DNA of 7,223 bases from Candidatus Gastranaerophilales bacterium (GCA_021201175.1 JAJQFK010000126.1:1-7223); one strand, 5' to 3'. Numbered from the stretch's first letter, positions 1 through 6,728 are shown. The notes: generated from the sequence alone by a model not told the origin. Numbers and translations are program-made.

Positions 1-1
1 A

Positions 2-2242
2 ATTTGTTCTGTCAAAGGCAGTGTTTATGTAGTAATTGCATCTACTGCCGATAAATCGATTGTAAAAAATGTAATATCAGAAATTTTGCATACGGATAAT
101 ATTAAATTAAAGGCACTTCCTGATGATAGTGACTTTGAGCCGTTATTAGAATATATACGTGAATTATTGGTTGAGGATAGTTCAAATTACAATGAATCAA
201 TTGTGAATAATACTGTTCAACAGCCGCATTTTGAAAAATTGGAAGATAATGAACATGACATTAAGTATAAAGATACTGATGATACAGATAAATCTGTAGT
301 GCAAGTTAATGAAGATATTAATGATTCTAATGCTTCTGATGAACAAATTAATGAAGGTGATAGTGATACTAATACATCTGATGAACAAGTTAATGAAGGT
401 TCGGATAATATTGATGATATTAAATTTGATGATTCTGTTCATGAAATAAAATTAAACAGTGATACATCAGATGATAAAAGTTCAAGCAGTAGTTCTAATG
501 GCTTAAATGAAAATTTTCACCAGAAAAAAATAGGTGAAATTCTCGTACAAATGGGATTCGTAACTCAAGAACAAATATTTAATGCTCTTGTAGAAGCAAA
601 ACGATTACAAATTCCATTGGGGACAGTTCTTGTACAGCAGGGGATAATAACATTACCGGATTTAAAAAAGGCATTATCGGCACAACAAGGGTATGAAGCG
701 GTTACTGCAGAGCAGTTAAATATTCCGGAAGCCGTTCTTTCAATGTTGCCAGAAGATTTTATTAGAATAAATAAAGTAATTCCGGTCAGCTACGATGATA
801 AAGTGCTTGTAGTGGGAATGGTAAACCCTAATGACAAAAAAGTAATAAATGATATTATTTTTCTTACAGGTTTAAAACCAAGTATTTCAATAATTACACA
901 TTATGAATTTATGATGTGTATGCAAAATTTCTTTAACGAACAGAAAAAAGAAACTTCAAGAATTATAAGAAAAATAGAAAAACAATCACTTTCGTTTGAC
1001 AGAGAAGAAACATTATTTGAACAGGCGCAAAAAGAATTAAAAGATGATTCAAATATTGTTGTAAAATTTGTAAACAAAATGATTGGTGACGGTATTGATA
1101 TGAAGGTCAGTGATATTCATATTGAACCAAGATTAGAAGGCTATTCTGTAAGATATAGAAAAGACGGTATATTAAGAGAAGCGTTAAAGTTACCTAAAAA
1201 TTCCGAATCTGCTGTATTAACCCGTTTAAAAGTTATGTCAAAAATGAATATAGCAGAGCACAGAAGACCGCAGGACGGTTCGTTTTCAATAGAATACAAA
1301 AATAAAAATTATGACTTCAGAATCAATACACTTCCTGTTGGTGACGGCGAAAAGATGGTAATAAGAATTTTGGCGCCTGCCGTTTCAATGGCATCATCAA
1401 AAGCAGAAATGACCCTTGCCGGTGCCTCAAAAGACGAAGTTGAATTAATAAAAAAAATGGAAACTGCTCCTAACGGAATAATCCTTACAACAGGTCCTAC
1501 AGGTTCAGGTAAAACGACAACATTGTATACATTATTAAAAGCAATAAATGATTCAAAAATAAACATTACAACAATTGAGGATCCGGTCGAAATTAAGATT
1601 GACGGTATCAACCAGTCGCAAATAAATGCAAAAGCCGGTATAACATTTGCATCTTGTATGCGTGCTATATTGAGGCAGGATCCTGATGTTATACTCGTAG
1701 GTGAAATTCGTGATATAGAAACATTGGAAACAGCAATTTCAGCAGCGTTAACAGGTCACCTTGTATTATCAACATTGCACACAAACTCTGCTGCGTCAAC
1801 AATTACCAGACTTATAGATATGGGTGCAAAAGATTACCTTGTATCCTCAACATTGATTGGTATAATAGCGCAAAGATTAGTAAGAAATCTGTGTCCGGAT
1901 TGTCGTACACAAACCTATCCTACCCGAGAAGAAGCAGAACTTCTTATTGGTGGCGGAGAAAAAGAAATACAAGAATTTATGAAAACGCCGGTATATAAAC
2001 CAAACGGTTGCGGCAAATGCGGTTTTGAAGGTTATGTCGGTCGTATTGGTGTATACGAAATAATGCCAATTACAAAAGAAATTAAAAAGTTGATTGCACA
2101 AGGCGCCCATGATATTGAAATAGAAGAAGCGGCTGTTGGCGCAGGTATGAAAACTTTGCATCAGGTTTGCCTGAAACATATTATAGAAGGAAGAACAACA
2201 ATATCTGAGTTCCTCCGTGTACTCGGACCTGTAAAGGAGTGA
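2..2242 (+). CDS. pilB: PilB/GspE-family secretion ATPase, 5'-truncated by window edge
   Basis: This is the hexameric cytoplasmic ATPase that powers assembly of type IV pili or type II secretion pseudopili. The frame is open to the window start, so 746 residues are visible and the true start lies upstream; an internal TTG at base 86 is not a convincing start. The first ~55 residues look like the end of an N-terminal MshEN/T2SSE_N domain. An acidic Asp/Asn/Ser-rich linker with repeats follows (about 230-510), then a second complete MshEN-like domain (about 520-940, beginning KKIGEILVQMGFVT). The catalytic core has Walker A GPTGSGKTTT at 1493-1522, Walker B ILVGEIRD at 1691-1714, and a His box (LSTLHTNSAA) just after. 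A four-cysteine zinc motif, CPDC at 1892-1903 and CGKC at 2009-2020, is typical of PilB/GspE and absent from PilT. It precedes pilC by 12 bases, so the two form an operon. The family call is firm; pilus versus secretion system is not resolved. Confidence 0.93.
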   Translation: MCSVKGSVYVVIASTADKSIVKNVISEILHTDNIKLKALPDDSDFEPLLEYIRELLVEDSSNYNESIVNNTVQQPHFEKLEDNEHDIKYKDTDDTDKSVVQVNEDINDSNASDEQINEGDSDTNTSDEQVNEGSDNIDDIKFDDSVHEIKLNSDTSDDKSSSSSSNGLNENFHQKKIGEILVQMGFVTQEQIFNALVEAKRLQIPLGTVLVQQGIITLPDLKKALSAQQGYEAVTAEQLNIPEAVLSMLPEDFIRINKVIPVSYDDKVLVVGMVNPNDKKVINDIIFLTGLKPSISIITHYEFMMCMQNFFNEQKKETSRIIRKIEKQSLSFDREETLFEQAQKELKDDSNIVVKFVNKMIGDGIDMKVSDIHIEPRLEGYSVRYRKDGILREALKLPKNSESAVLTRLKVMSKMNIAEHRRPQDGSFSIEYKNKNYDFRINTLPVGDGEKMVIRILAPAVSMASSKAEMTLAGASKDEVELIKKMETAPNGIILTTGPTGSGKTTTLYTLLKAINDSKINITTIEDPVEIKIDGINQSQINAKAGITFASCMRAILRQDPDVILVGEIRDIETLETAISAALTGHLVLSTLHTNSAASTITRLIDMGAKDYLVSSTLIGIIAQRLVRNLCPDCRTQTYPTREEAELLIGGGEKEIQEFMKTPVYKPNGCGKCGFEGYVGRIGVYEIMPITKEIKKLIAQGAHDIEIEEAAVGAGMKTLHQVCLKHIIEGRTTISEFLRVLGPVKE
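293..418 (+). repeat. Three in-frame 42-base (14-codon) degenerate repeats in the PilB linker
   Basis: Three consecutive 14-codon units start with Ser at 293, 335 and 377 and have the pattern S-x-x-Q-(I/V)-N-E-(D/G). The last two units share 24 bases (335-358 and 377-400) with a single mismatch; the first is more diverged. They encode SDEQINEG-type acidic peptide between the two MshEN-like domains. The repeat suggests a flexible linker that can change length by whole units without breaking the frame. Confidence 0.8.
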
Positions 2243-2254
2243 AAATAGCTAATT

Positions 2255-3457
2255 ATGTCAAGATTTGAATACGAAGCAGAAAAATGGGACGGCTCAAGAG
2301 TTAAAGGTCATGTAGATGCAAGATCTGAGGTAGAAGCTCGTGTAAAAGTAAAAAATTTGGGGTATAAACCTTTGCTTTTAAAAGAATATTCTTTGTCTAA
2401 AAAGGATACAAAAACACGAGCATTACAATCTTTGACATTAAAAGAAAAAATAGACTTTACCCAAACTTTCTTAACATTGAATAAAGCAGGTCTGCCAATA
2501 ATAGAAAGTCTTATATTTATAGAAAAAGATGCTGCTTCAAGGCAAGTAAGACTTCTTGCTCAAGAAATAAAAAGACAGATTATTGCAGGCTACACGCTTT
2601 CAGATACGATTTCAAGGTATCCTAATTTGTTCGGGCAGGTATATATCGGGTTGGCAAAAGCAGGAGAAGATTCCGGTGAAATAGATAAAACTTTTGAACG
2701 TTTAATTCAATTACTGCAAAAACAGGGCGATATTAAAGGTAAAGTTTTTTCAGCACTCTCATATCCTGTTTTCGTAGTGCTTCTTGCTATTGCAGTTGTA
2801 CTTGTCATGTTGATGTTCGTATTTCCGGCATTTAAAGATATGTTTGATCAACAGGGAAAAGAATTGCCGGCAATAACACAATTTTGTATAGATGCGGGTG
2901 AGTTTTTAAAAGATAAATGGGCGCTTATACCTTTAGGTATTATGGCTTTTGTCGGAATGGGGATTTTTCTGGTAAAATGGGAACCTTCTAAACGTTGGCT
3001 TGATGATATCTCACTTAAAGTGCCATTGCTTTCTGATTTGACTAAAGCAGCGGCATTCTCAAACTTTTTAACCGTACTTCAAATTGCCTACGATGCAGGT
3101 ATTCCGATTCTTGAATGTCTGTTTTTGTCGAAATCAACATTGTCAAATTCAATAATGCAGGATGCTATAAAACTATCAATAAAAAAGATGCAGGCAGGTG
3201 CGCATTTATCAGAATCGTTAAAAGCCTCGGGTTTGTTTCCTAAAATGATATTATTTATGGTGTCAACCGGAGAACAATCAGGACGTTTGGGTGAGTTAAT
3301 GGAACAGAGTGTTAACCATATCGATAAACAGTTGGATTTGATTATTGATACTTTAGGTAAATTAATAGAGCCTATAATGTTGATATTTATTGGTTTTATT
3401 GTTTGTTTCTTGGCTTTAGCATTGTATTTGCCGTTATTCCAGTCATACTCGGTTTAG
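2255..3457 (+). CDS. pilC: PilC/GspF-family inner-membrane platform protein
   Basis: This is the polytopic platform protein of type IV pilus / type II secretion machines. It sits in the cytoplasmic membrane and couples the PilB ATPase to pilin extraction. The 400-residue length is normal for the family. Two T2SSF repeats are visible: residues about 63-190 (starts LTLKEKIDFTQ, contains GEDSGEID at 137-144) and about 265-392 (contains GEQSGRLGE at 339-347). Hydrophobic segments at about 168-190, 222-240 and 370-392 are the expected three membrane helices. The ATG at 2255 gives the expected N-terminus (SRFEYEAEKWDG), and an in-frame TAG at 2246-2248 rules out a longer ATG/GTG/TTG start. The only strong Shine-Dalgarno, AAAGGAG at 2233-2239, lies within the end of pilB, 15 bases from the ATG. 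That is longer than usual and suggests translational coupling to pilB. Confidence 0.95.
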   Translation: MSRFEYEAEKWDGSRVKGHVDARSEVEARVKVKNLGYKPLLLKEYSLSKKDTKTRALQSLTLKEKIDFTQTFLTLNKAGLPIIESLIFIEKDAASRQVRLLAQEIKRQIIAGYTLSDTISRYPNLFGQVYIGLAKAGEDSGEIDKTFERLIQLLQKQGDIKGKVFSALSYPVFVVLLAIAVVLVMLMFVFPAFKDMFDQQGKELPAITQFCIDAGEFLKDKWALIPLGIMAFVGMGIFLVKWEPSKRWLDDISLKVPLLSDLTKAAAFSNFLTVLQIAYDAGIPILECLFLSKSTLSNSIMQDAIKLSIKKMQAGAHLSESLKASGLFPKMILFMVSTGEQSGRLGELMEQSVNHIDKQLDLIIDTLGKLIEPIMLIFIGFIVCFLALALYLPLFQSYSV

Positions 3458-3475
3458 GAAAGGACATTAAAAATT

Positions 3476-3763
3476 ATGTACGATGAAAATAATGTTGATG
3501 ATAATAGTTTTATTACGGGATTATGGTCTGAAAAAGTACTTGTAATAACAAAGGATTATGAAATAATTGGAAATGTTTTTATGCCTAAAACCGGAAGAAA
3601 AAATAGAGTTCTTTCTGACATACTGAATGGTACGAAACGTTTCGTAGCTATCAAAAATTGTCAGGTAGTACATAGAGATTTTCCAAACAGGAGAGCAGAA
3701 ACTCACGAGTTTTTGCAGCTAAATTTAAATTCAATAATATTATTAAGACCAGTGAAAGAATAA
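3476..3763 (+). CDS. Small DUF6812-like protein, third gene of the pil operon
   Basis: This 95-residue soluble protein has no signal peptide or membrane segment. The body is rich in beta-strand-like stretches: KVLVITKDYEIIGNVFMP (20-37), a central RxLSDILN segment (44-51), KRFVAIKNCQVV (54-65) and a C-terminal strand EFLQLNLNSIILLRPV (78-93). That order resembles proteins annotated DUF6812, recalled from memory and not searched. The function of that family is unknown to me. It starts 18 bases after pilC with AAAGGA at 3459-3464, eleven bases before the ATG, so it is probably co-transcribed with pilBC. The context suggests an accessory or regulatory role in the pilus/secretion system, but operon membership is the only support. 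The N-terminal ~18 residues are acidic and polar and probably disordered. Confidence 0.8.
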   Translation: MYDENNVDDNSFITGLWSEKVLVITKDYEIIGNVFMPKTGRKNRVLSDILNGTKRFVAIKNCQVVHRDFPNRRAETHEFLQLNLNSIILLRPVKE

Positions 3764-3809
3764 TAATACTTGCTTTTTTAATATGTCTGTGTAATTATAT
3801 AGATGTTGA

Positions 3810-3883
3810 GGGCTATTAGCTCAGGTGGTTAGAGCGTACGCCTGATAAGCGTAAGGTCCCTGGTTCGAGTCCAGGATGGCCCA
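3810..3883 (+). tRNA. tRNA-Ile, anticodon GAU
   Basis: A complete cloverleaf can be drawn. The acceptor stem GGGCTAT (3810-3816) pairs with ATGGCCC (3876-3882) with one T-G wobble. The D stem is GCTC/GAGC (3819-3822/3832-3835). The anticodon stem TACGC/GCGTA (3837-3841/3849-3853) carries loop CTGATAA with anticodon GAT at 3844-3846. The variable loop is 5 bases, and the T arm is CCTGG-TTCGAGT-CCAGG. The discriminator is A3883 and CCA is not encoded. I see no strong promoter in the 46 bases after the upstream gene and no terminator there either. It may therefore be transcribed partly as the tail of the pil operon. The minus-strand recombinase frame ends inside it. Confidence 0.98.
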
Positions 3884-5345
3884 GTTTTAACAAATAGGCG
3901 ATTTTAACTAAAGGTTGAAACGCCTTTTTTACTGTTATAACTATATTTGAACCGTCATAAGAAAAGTTCGAACACACCAATTTTACGATTTTGCGTTTTT
4001 CAATGACGCTTCCGTCCAAATACAGTTTTGGTGCATTTTTACAGAGTTCGAACAATTTCTCGCTTAGTTGTAATAGTTCAATTCCTGTACGGGTATAACT
4101 TGAATACTTTAATGTAAAATCATCAAGCATATTTTCAAATTCTTTTGATTTTTCTTTATACATATTTTCTTTAATTTGACCGTCTAAATATAAATCAAAT
4201 AATTTATTTAGGCGGTTTTTTGTTTTTTCAATACTATTTTCAAGTTCTTTAATGCGATTTTCATTGTAATAATTTTGGGCTTCCATTTCGTTTTTTAAAC
4301 ATTTTTTTACAATTTCAAGTGCGGCTGGGGTTAATTCAAAACTTTTTAAAATATCAATAAAAGCATTTTCAAGTTTTTTTTCGGTTACATAACTGCCCCT
4401 TTTGCAATTTCCGCCATGGTTGCCCGTACAATGATAATAGATATATTTATCTTTTTTTATTTCAGCCGTCATATAACAGCCGCATTTTTTGCATTTAATA
4501 GTGTTTGTAAAAATAAAACTATGTTTTTTTAATGTACCGCTTGACCTGGATTGAATTATGCGTTGGCATAGTGCATATAATTCTTGACTTATAATCGGTT
4601 CATGTTTGCCGTTAAAATAGTGTTTGCCATTCCAGATAAAATCCCCAAAATAGATCGGATTATTCAAAATATCTTCAATGTTGCGGCGGCTGCATAAAGT
4701 TTTTTCACCTATTTTAAAGCCGCGTTTTCGCATTTCATCCGCAAGTGTAGCGTATGAATATTGTCCGGTTGCATATAATTCAAATATCATTTTAATATTA
4801 AATGCTTTATTTGGGTCGATTTGCAAATATGAGCGGCGATTTATTCTTTTGTTGCAATAACCAACGGGAGCACGGGACGGGTAATAGCCTTGCTCTGCTT
4901 TTTCACGCATTTTTGTTGAAACATCAACAGACAAATTGCGGGGGTAAAAATTAGCAATACAATTATTTATTTCAAATACTAAAAAATCCGTTGCTTTGGC
5001 TTGTTTATTTAAAATTAATCGGTCTTGTATTAAGTGAATATTATAATCCAAATGTTCAGCCATATAAACTAATTGTGCAGAATCGACGCCATTGCGCGAT
5101 GCACGGTCTGATTTTAAAAATACAAGATTTTTTATTTTATTTTTTTTGCAAAAAGCAAGCATTTCATTAAACAAAGGACGCCCCGGTTTTTTTGCGGTAT
5201 ATGATTCCGCATAAACCTTTATAACATCAAGATTATTTGCTTTTGCATATTCTTCGCCTTGTTTTTTTTGGTAATCAAGGGAAAAACCCTTTTTTCGCTG
5301 TTCATCTGATGAAACTCTTGTGTATATAACTGTTTTGTCTAACAT
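3816..5345 (-). CDS. Large serine recombinase (site-specific integrase) reading into tRNA-Ile
   Basis: It catalyses integration and probably excision of the element through a serine-DNA intermediate. The resolvase catalytic domain (about 5-150) has YTRVSSDEQ with Tyr8, Arg10 and predicted nucleophile Ser12, and the downstream arginine motif DRASR (80-84). A Recombinase domain follows (about 160-265, APVGYCNK onward). Then comes a zinc-ribbon with Cys285, Cys288, Cys306 and Cys314, and a charged coiled coil (about 350-415) typical of large serine integrases. The 509-residue length is normal. The ATG at 5345 has AAGGAA at 5353-5358, seven bases away, overlapping the stop of the upstream membrane-protein gene. 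It is the last gene of the minus-strand operon. The last 21 residues (including LEPGTLRLSGVRSNHLS) are antisense translation of the tRNA, and the stop codon is inside the tRNA. Recognisable family sequence seems to end near residue 480, so the tail is probably not a conserved part. Confidence 0.95.
   Translation of the reverse strand: MLDKTVIYTRVSSDEQRKKGFSLDYQKKQGEEYAKANNLDVIKVYAESYTAKKPGRPLFNEMLAFCKKNKIKNLVFLKSDRASRNGVDSAQLVYMAEHLDYNIHLIQDRLILNKQAKATDFLVFEINNCIANFYPRNLSVDVSTKMREKAEQGYYPSRAPVGYCNKRINRRSYLQIDPNKAFNIKMIFELYATGQYSYATLADEMRKRGFKIGEKTLCSRRNIEDILNNPIYFGDFIWNGKHYFNGKHEPIISQELYALCQRIIQSRSSGTLKKHSFIFTNTIKCKKCGCYMTAEIKKDKYIYYHCTGNHGGNCKRGSYVTEKKLENAFIDILKSFELTPAALEIVKKCLKNEMEAQNYYNENRIKELENSIEKTKNRLNKLFDLYLDGQIKENMYKEKSKEFENMLDDFTLKYSSYTRTGIELLQLSEKLFELCKNAPKLYLDGSVIEKRKIVKLVCSNFSYDGSNIVITVKKAFQPLVKIAYLLKLGHPGLEPGTLRLSGVRSNHLS
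3830..3900. other. Probable element/chromosome junction (attachment site) at the tRNA-Ile gene
   Basis: The integrase-type recombinase gene abuts and overlaps the 3' half of an intact tRNA gene, and mobile-element genes follow only on that side. This is the usual sign of an attachment site at or just beyond a tRNA 3' end. The exact crossover cannot be located, because the other junction and the empty site are outside the window. The limits given are only an approximate zone covering the tRNA 3' half and the following bases. Confidence 0.45.
3896..3930 (+). terminator. Intrinsic terminator downstream of tRNA-Ile
   Basis: AGGCG (3896-3900) pairs with CGCCT (3921-3925). After a bulged A3901 the stem continues with TTTTAAC (3902-3908) against GTTGAAA (3914-3920), one T-G pair. 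This makes a 12-bp stem with a five-base loop TAAAG. The run of six T at 3925-3930 makes it a + strand terminator, starting 13 bases after the tRNA. The hairpin lies within the recombinase coding sequence on the other strand (residues about 475-483). Read on the minus strand it lacks a T-tract after the stem, so it should act in one direction only. Confidence 0.85.
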
Positions 5346-5359
5346 TTCCTAATTCCTTG

Positions 5360-6235
5360 TTATTTTAATTTAATGCCATTTATAATACTGTATTCGGCTA
5401 ATACTTCTTTATTAGAGGCGTTTCTTATTTTTGTATAAACTTTAGCGGTTGTTTCTTTTTCATTACATTTTATTGAAGAATATAAAACAGCATAATTAAA
5501 AGCATTTTCTTTTTGGTCGAAGGCTAATAAAACCCATGTAGCAGGGTTTATATAAAATGAATGTTCTGAATTATTATTTAAATTTATTTGATAAAAAATT
5601 TTGCTTACTTTTTCTTCAATTTCTTTTTCAAGTTCATTTTTTAGTTTTTGGGCTTCGGCGTTTATCTGCTCTTGTTTTATCTGCTCTTGTTTTTGTTCAT
5701 CTTTAAGTTTTGTATATTCGGGCGTATTTACAAAAACTATATTTGTTAATTCAGTGCGTTCAATATCTTTTCCGTTAGCATTAACCCTAATAGTTTTTTC
5801 ATCTTTAGAATTTAAATCAACTTTTATTTGATCGTATTTTTTATAATTTTGTTTGCCAACCGTTAAATCTCTACTTGTGTATGCAATTTCATAATTGGGT
5901 TTATATGATTCGATAGCAAAAAAACACAAAAAGAAAAATAATAAAACAACGGTTACTATTATTTTTGTTAAAAGATTAAAATTTATAATTTTAGGCGAGT
6001 TCTTTATTCCGGCATTTTTATTTATTTCTGTTTGAAATTCAATATATTCTTGTGGATATTTTCTGTTTCTGTAATCTATAACATAAAACACAATTATCCA
6101 TAAGAGTATTGATAAACTTGTTTTTACAAACAGCAATACAATACTTATAAAAAATCCTGAATATATAATCCCTGCAAAAATATTCATTTTTTTGTTCATG
6201 TATCTATTCTCACTTTTTGTTATACCCTTATTCAT
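5360..6235 (-). CDS. Unrecognised membrane protein with cytosolic/exposed coiled coil
   Basis: I do not recognise a family in this 291-residue protein. Hydrophobic segments lie at about 18-36, 40-54 and 90-108, the first two separated by a very short turn. After them comes a soluble part: a beta-rich stretch (about 112-170), a highly charged coiled coil rich in Glu, Gln and Lys (about 171-212) and a C-terminal domain (about 213-291). There is no cleavable signal peptide. The ATG at 6235 overlaps the end of the regulator gene by 8 bases (ATGAATAA), with AAAGG a short distance upstream, so translation is probably coupled. A second ATG at codon 13 has a weaker ribosome site. The gene lies between repressor and integrase, a position where temperate elements often carry immunity, exclusion or defence genes. 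That is the only hint of function. Confidence 0.85.
   Translation of the reverse strand: MNKGITKSENRYMNKKMNIFAGIIYSGFFISIVLLFVKTSLSILLWIIVFYVIDYRNRKYPQEYIEFQTEINKNAGIKNSPKIINFNLLTKIIVTVVLLFFFLCFFAIESYKPNYEIAYTSRDLTVGKQNYKKYDQIKVDLNSKDEKTIRVNANGKDIERTELTNIVFVNTPEYTKLKDEQKQEQIKQEQINAEAQKLKNELEKEIEEKVSKIFYQINLNNNSEHSFYINPATWVLLAFDQKENAFNYAVLYSSIKCNEKETTAKVYTKIRNASNKEVLAEYSIINGIKLK
5661..5690 (-). repeat. Perfect 15-bp tandem duplication in the membrane-protein coiled coil
   Basis: The + strand unit TTTATCTGCTCTTGT occurs at 5661-5675 and 5676-5690 with no mismatch, and a decayed third copy may follow. On the coding strand it gives KQEQIKQEQIN, a duplicated five-residue segment. Five codons keep the frame, so copy-number change would lengthen or shorten the coiled coil without a frameshift. 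Confidence 0.85.
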
Positions 6236-6626
6236 TTTTTGCCTTTATTCCCATATCTTGCAAGTTTTTTAAGCGTTCAGCTAATCCGGTAACGGCTTGT
6301 TGATTATCATTAGACAATTGCAACATAGTTTTTAATAATGTCTTTAGTGTTTCATCATCCTTTATTGATAAGGCAATTTCAGCAGTTGTTTCATCCAAAT
6401 AATAGGGACGGGTAGTGTCTTTTAAATTTAATAAATCATCAAGTGAACATTCAAAAACCCCTGCCAATGCCCTTAGTGTCTTTAAATTTGGGTTTACAGT
6501 ACGCCCGCTTGAAATTCTTTCAACAGTTGCAACGGGAATATTTGCTAACGCTGCTATTTTCTCATTGGTTAATTTTAACTTTTTCTTAAAGTAATTTAAT
6601 TTTAGGCTTAAATTTTCGTTTTCCAT
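6228..6626 (-). CDS. XRE-family helix-turn-helix regulator, probable element repressor
   Basis: This 132-residue DNA-binding protein has an N-terminal XRE/Cro-CI type helix-turn-helix (about 8-62). LTNEKIAALANI forms the first two helices, and PVATVERISSGR the recognition helix and following turn. ALAGVFECSLDDLLNL is the usual XRE end. The C-terminal ~65 residues are a helical tail (LSNDNQQAVTGLAERLKNL), probably for dimerisation. There is no LexA/CI-type S24 peptidase domain, so induction by RecA-stimulated self-cleavage is not expected. The ATG at 6626 is chosen over the GTG at 6635 because AAAGGAG at 6635-6641 is ideally placed for it, while the GTG overlaps that site. First in an operon with the membrane protein and recombinase and divergent from the gene at 6862, it most likely represses the early gene through the half-sites between them; that role is inferred. 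Confidence 0.9.
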   Translation of the reverse strand: MENENLSLKLNYFKKKLKLTNEKIAALANIPVATVERISSGRTVNPNLKTLRALAGVFECSLDDLLNLKDTTRPYYLDETTAEIALSIKDDETLKTLLKTMLQLSNDNQQAVTGLAERLKNLQDMGIKAKNE

Positions 6627-6634
6627 AATTAACA

Positions 6635-6641
6635 CTCCTTT
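6635..6641 (-). promoter_or_regulatory. Shine-Dalgarno deciding the start of the XRE regulator
   Basis: AAAGGAG on the minus strand, eight bases before ATG 6626. An in-frame GTG further upstream at 6635 overlaps this site, which rules that GTG out as the natural start. Confidence 0.85.
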
Positions 6642-6676
6642 ACATTTATATTTTAACGATTAATGACTGAAAAACA

Positions 6677-6705
6677 AGTATATATTTAAACGAATTTGTT
6701 ATTAA
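6677..6705 (-). promoter_or_regulatory. Probable promoter of the repressor-membrane protein-recombinase operon
   Basis: Read on the minus strand, a -10 box TATACT (6677-6682, 5 of 6 consensus) lies 17 bases from a weak -35 TTAATA (6700-6705, 4 of 6). Transcription would begin near 6670, about 45 bases before the regulator's ATG. An AACG half-site at 6689-6692 falls in the spacer and a TTAACG at 6653-6658 in the leader, which would allow autoregulation. The -35 match is modest in DNA this AT-rich. Confidence 0.5.
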
Positions 6706-6728
6706 AATGATGTTATTTATTATTCTAA

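Noticed and set aside
86..88. TTG at 86 as the start of the PilB gene
   Set aside because: The frame is open all the way to base 2 with domain-like sequence before the TTG, and no Shine-Dalgarno precedes it. The gene is simply cut by the window edge.
197..442. Minus-strand open frame rich in Ile and Phe opposite the PilB linker
   Set aside because: It is the complement of the acidic repeat region of a well-supported gene, with low-complexity sequence and no ribosome site. It is a shadow frame.
1309..2179. Two minus-strand open frames of 100 codons opposite the PilB ATPase core
   Set aside because: They lie opposite strongly conserved motifs (Walker A, Walker B, zinc cysteines), show no family resemblance and have no start signals.
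3734..3745. AATAATATTATT palindrome near the end of the DUF6812-like gene as a terminator
   Set aside because: It is made only of A and T, has no loop and is followed by no T-tract. Such palindromes arise by chance in AT-rich DNA.
3770..3801. Promoter for the tRNA (TTGCTT with TATATA-like sequence)
   Set aside because: The boxes match poorly (3 of 6 for the -35) and the spacing is about 20 bases, too weak to list as a feature.
4678..5831. Plus-strand open frames within the recombinase and membrane-protein genes
   Set aside because: They are antisense to genes with good motifs, composition and ribosome sites. The Ser/Phe/Cys-rich one is just the complement of the coiled-coil repeat.
6627..6635. 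GTG at 6635 as the start of the XRE regulator
   Set aside because: It overlaps the only good Shine-Dalgarno (6635-6641), which is spaced ideally for the ATG at 6626.
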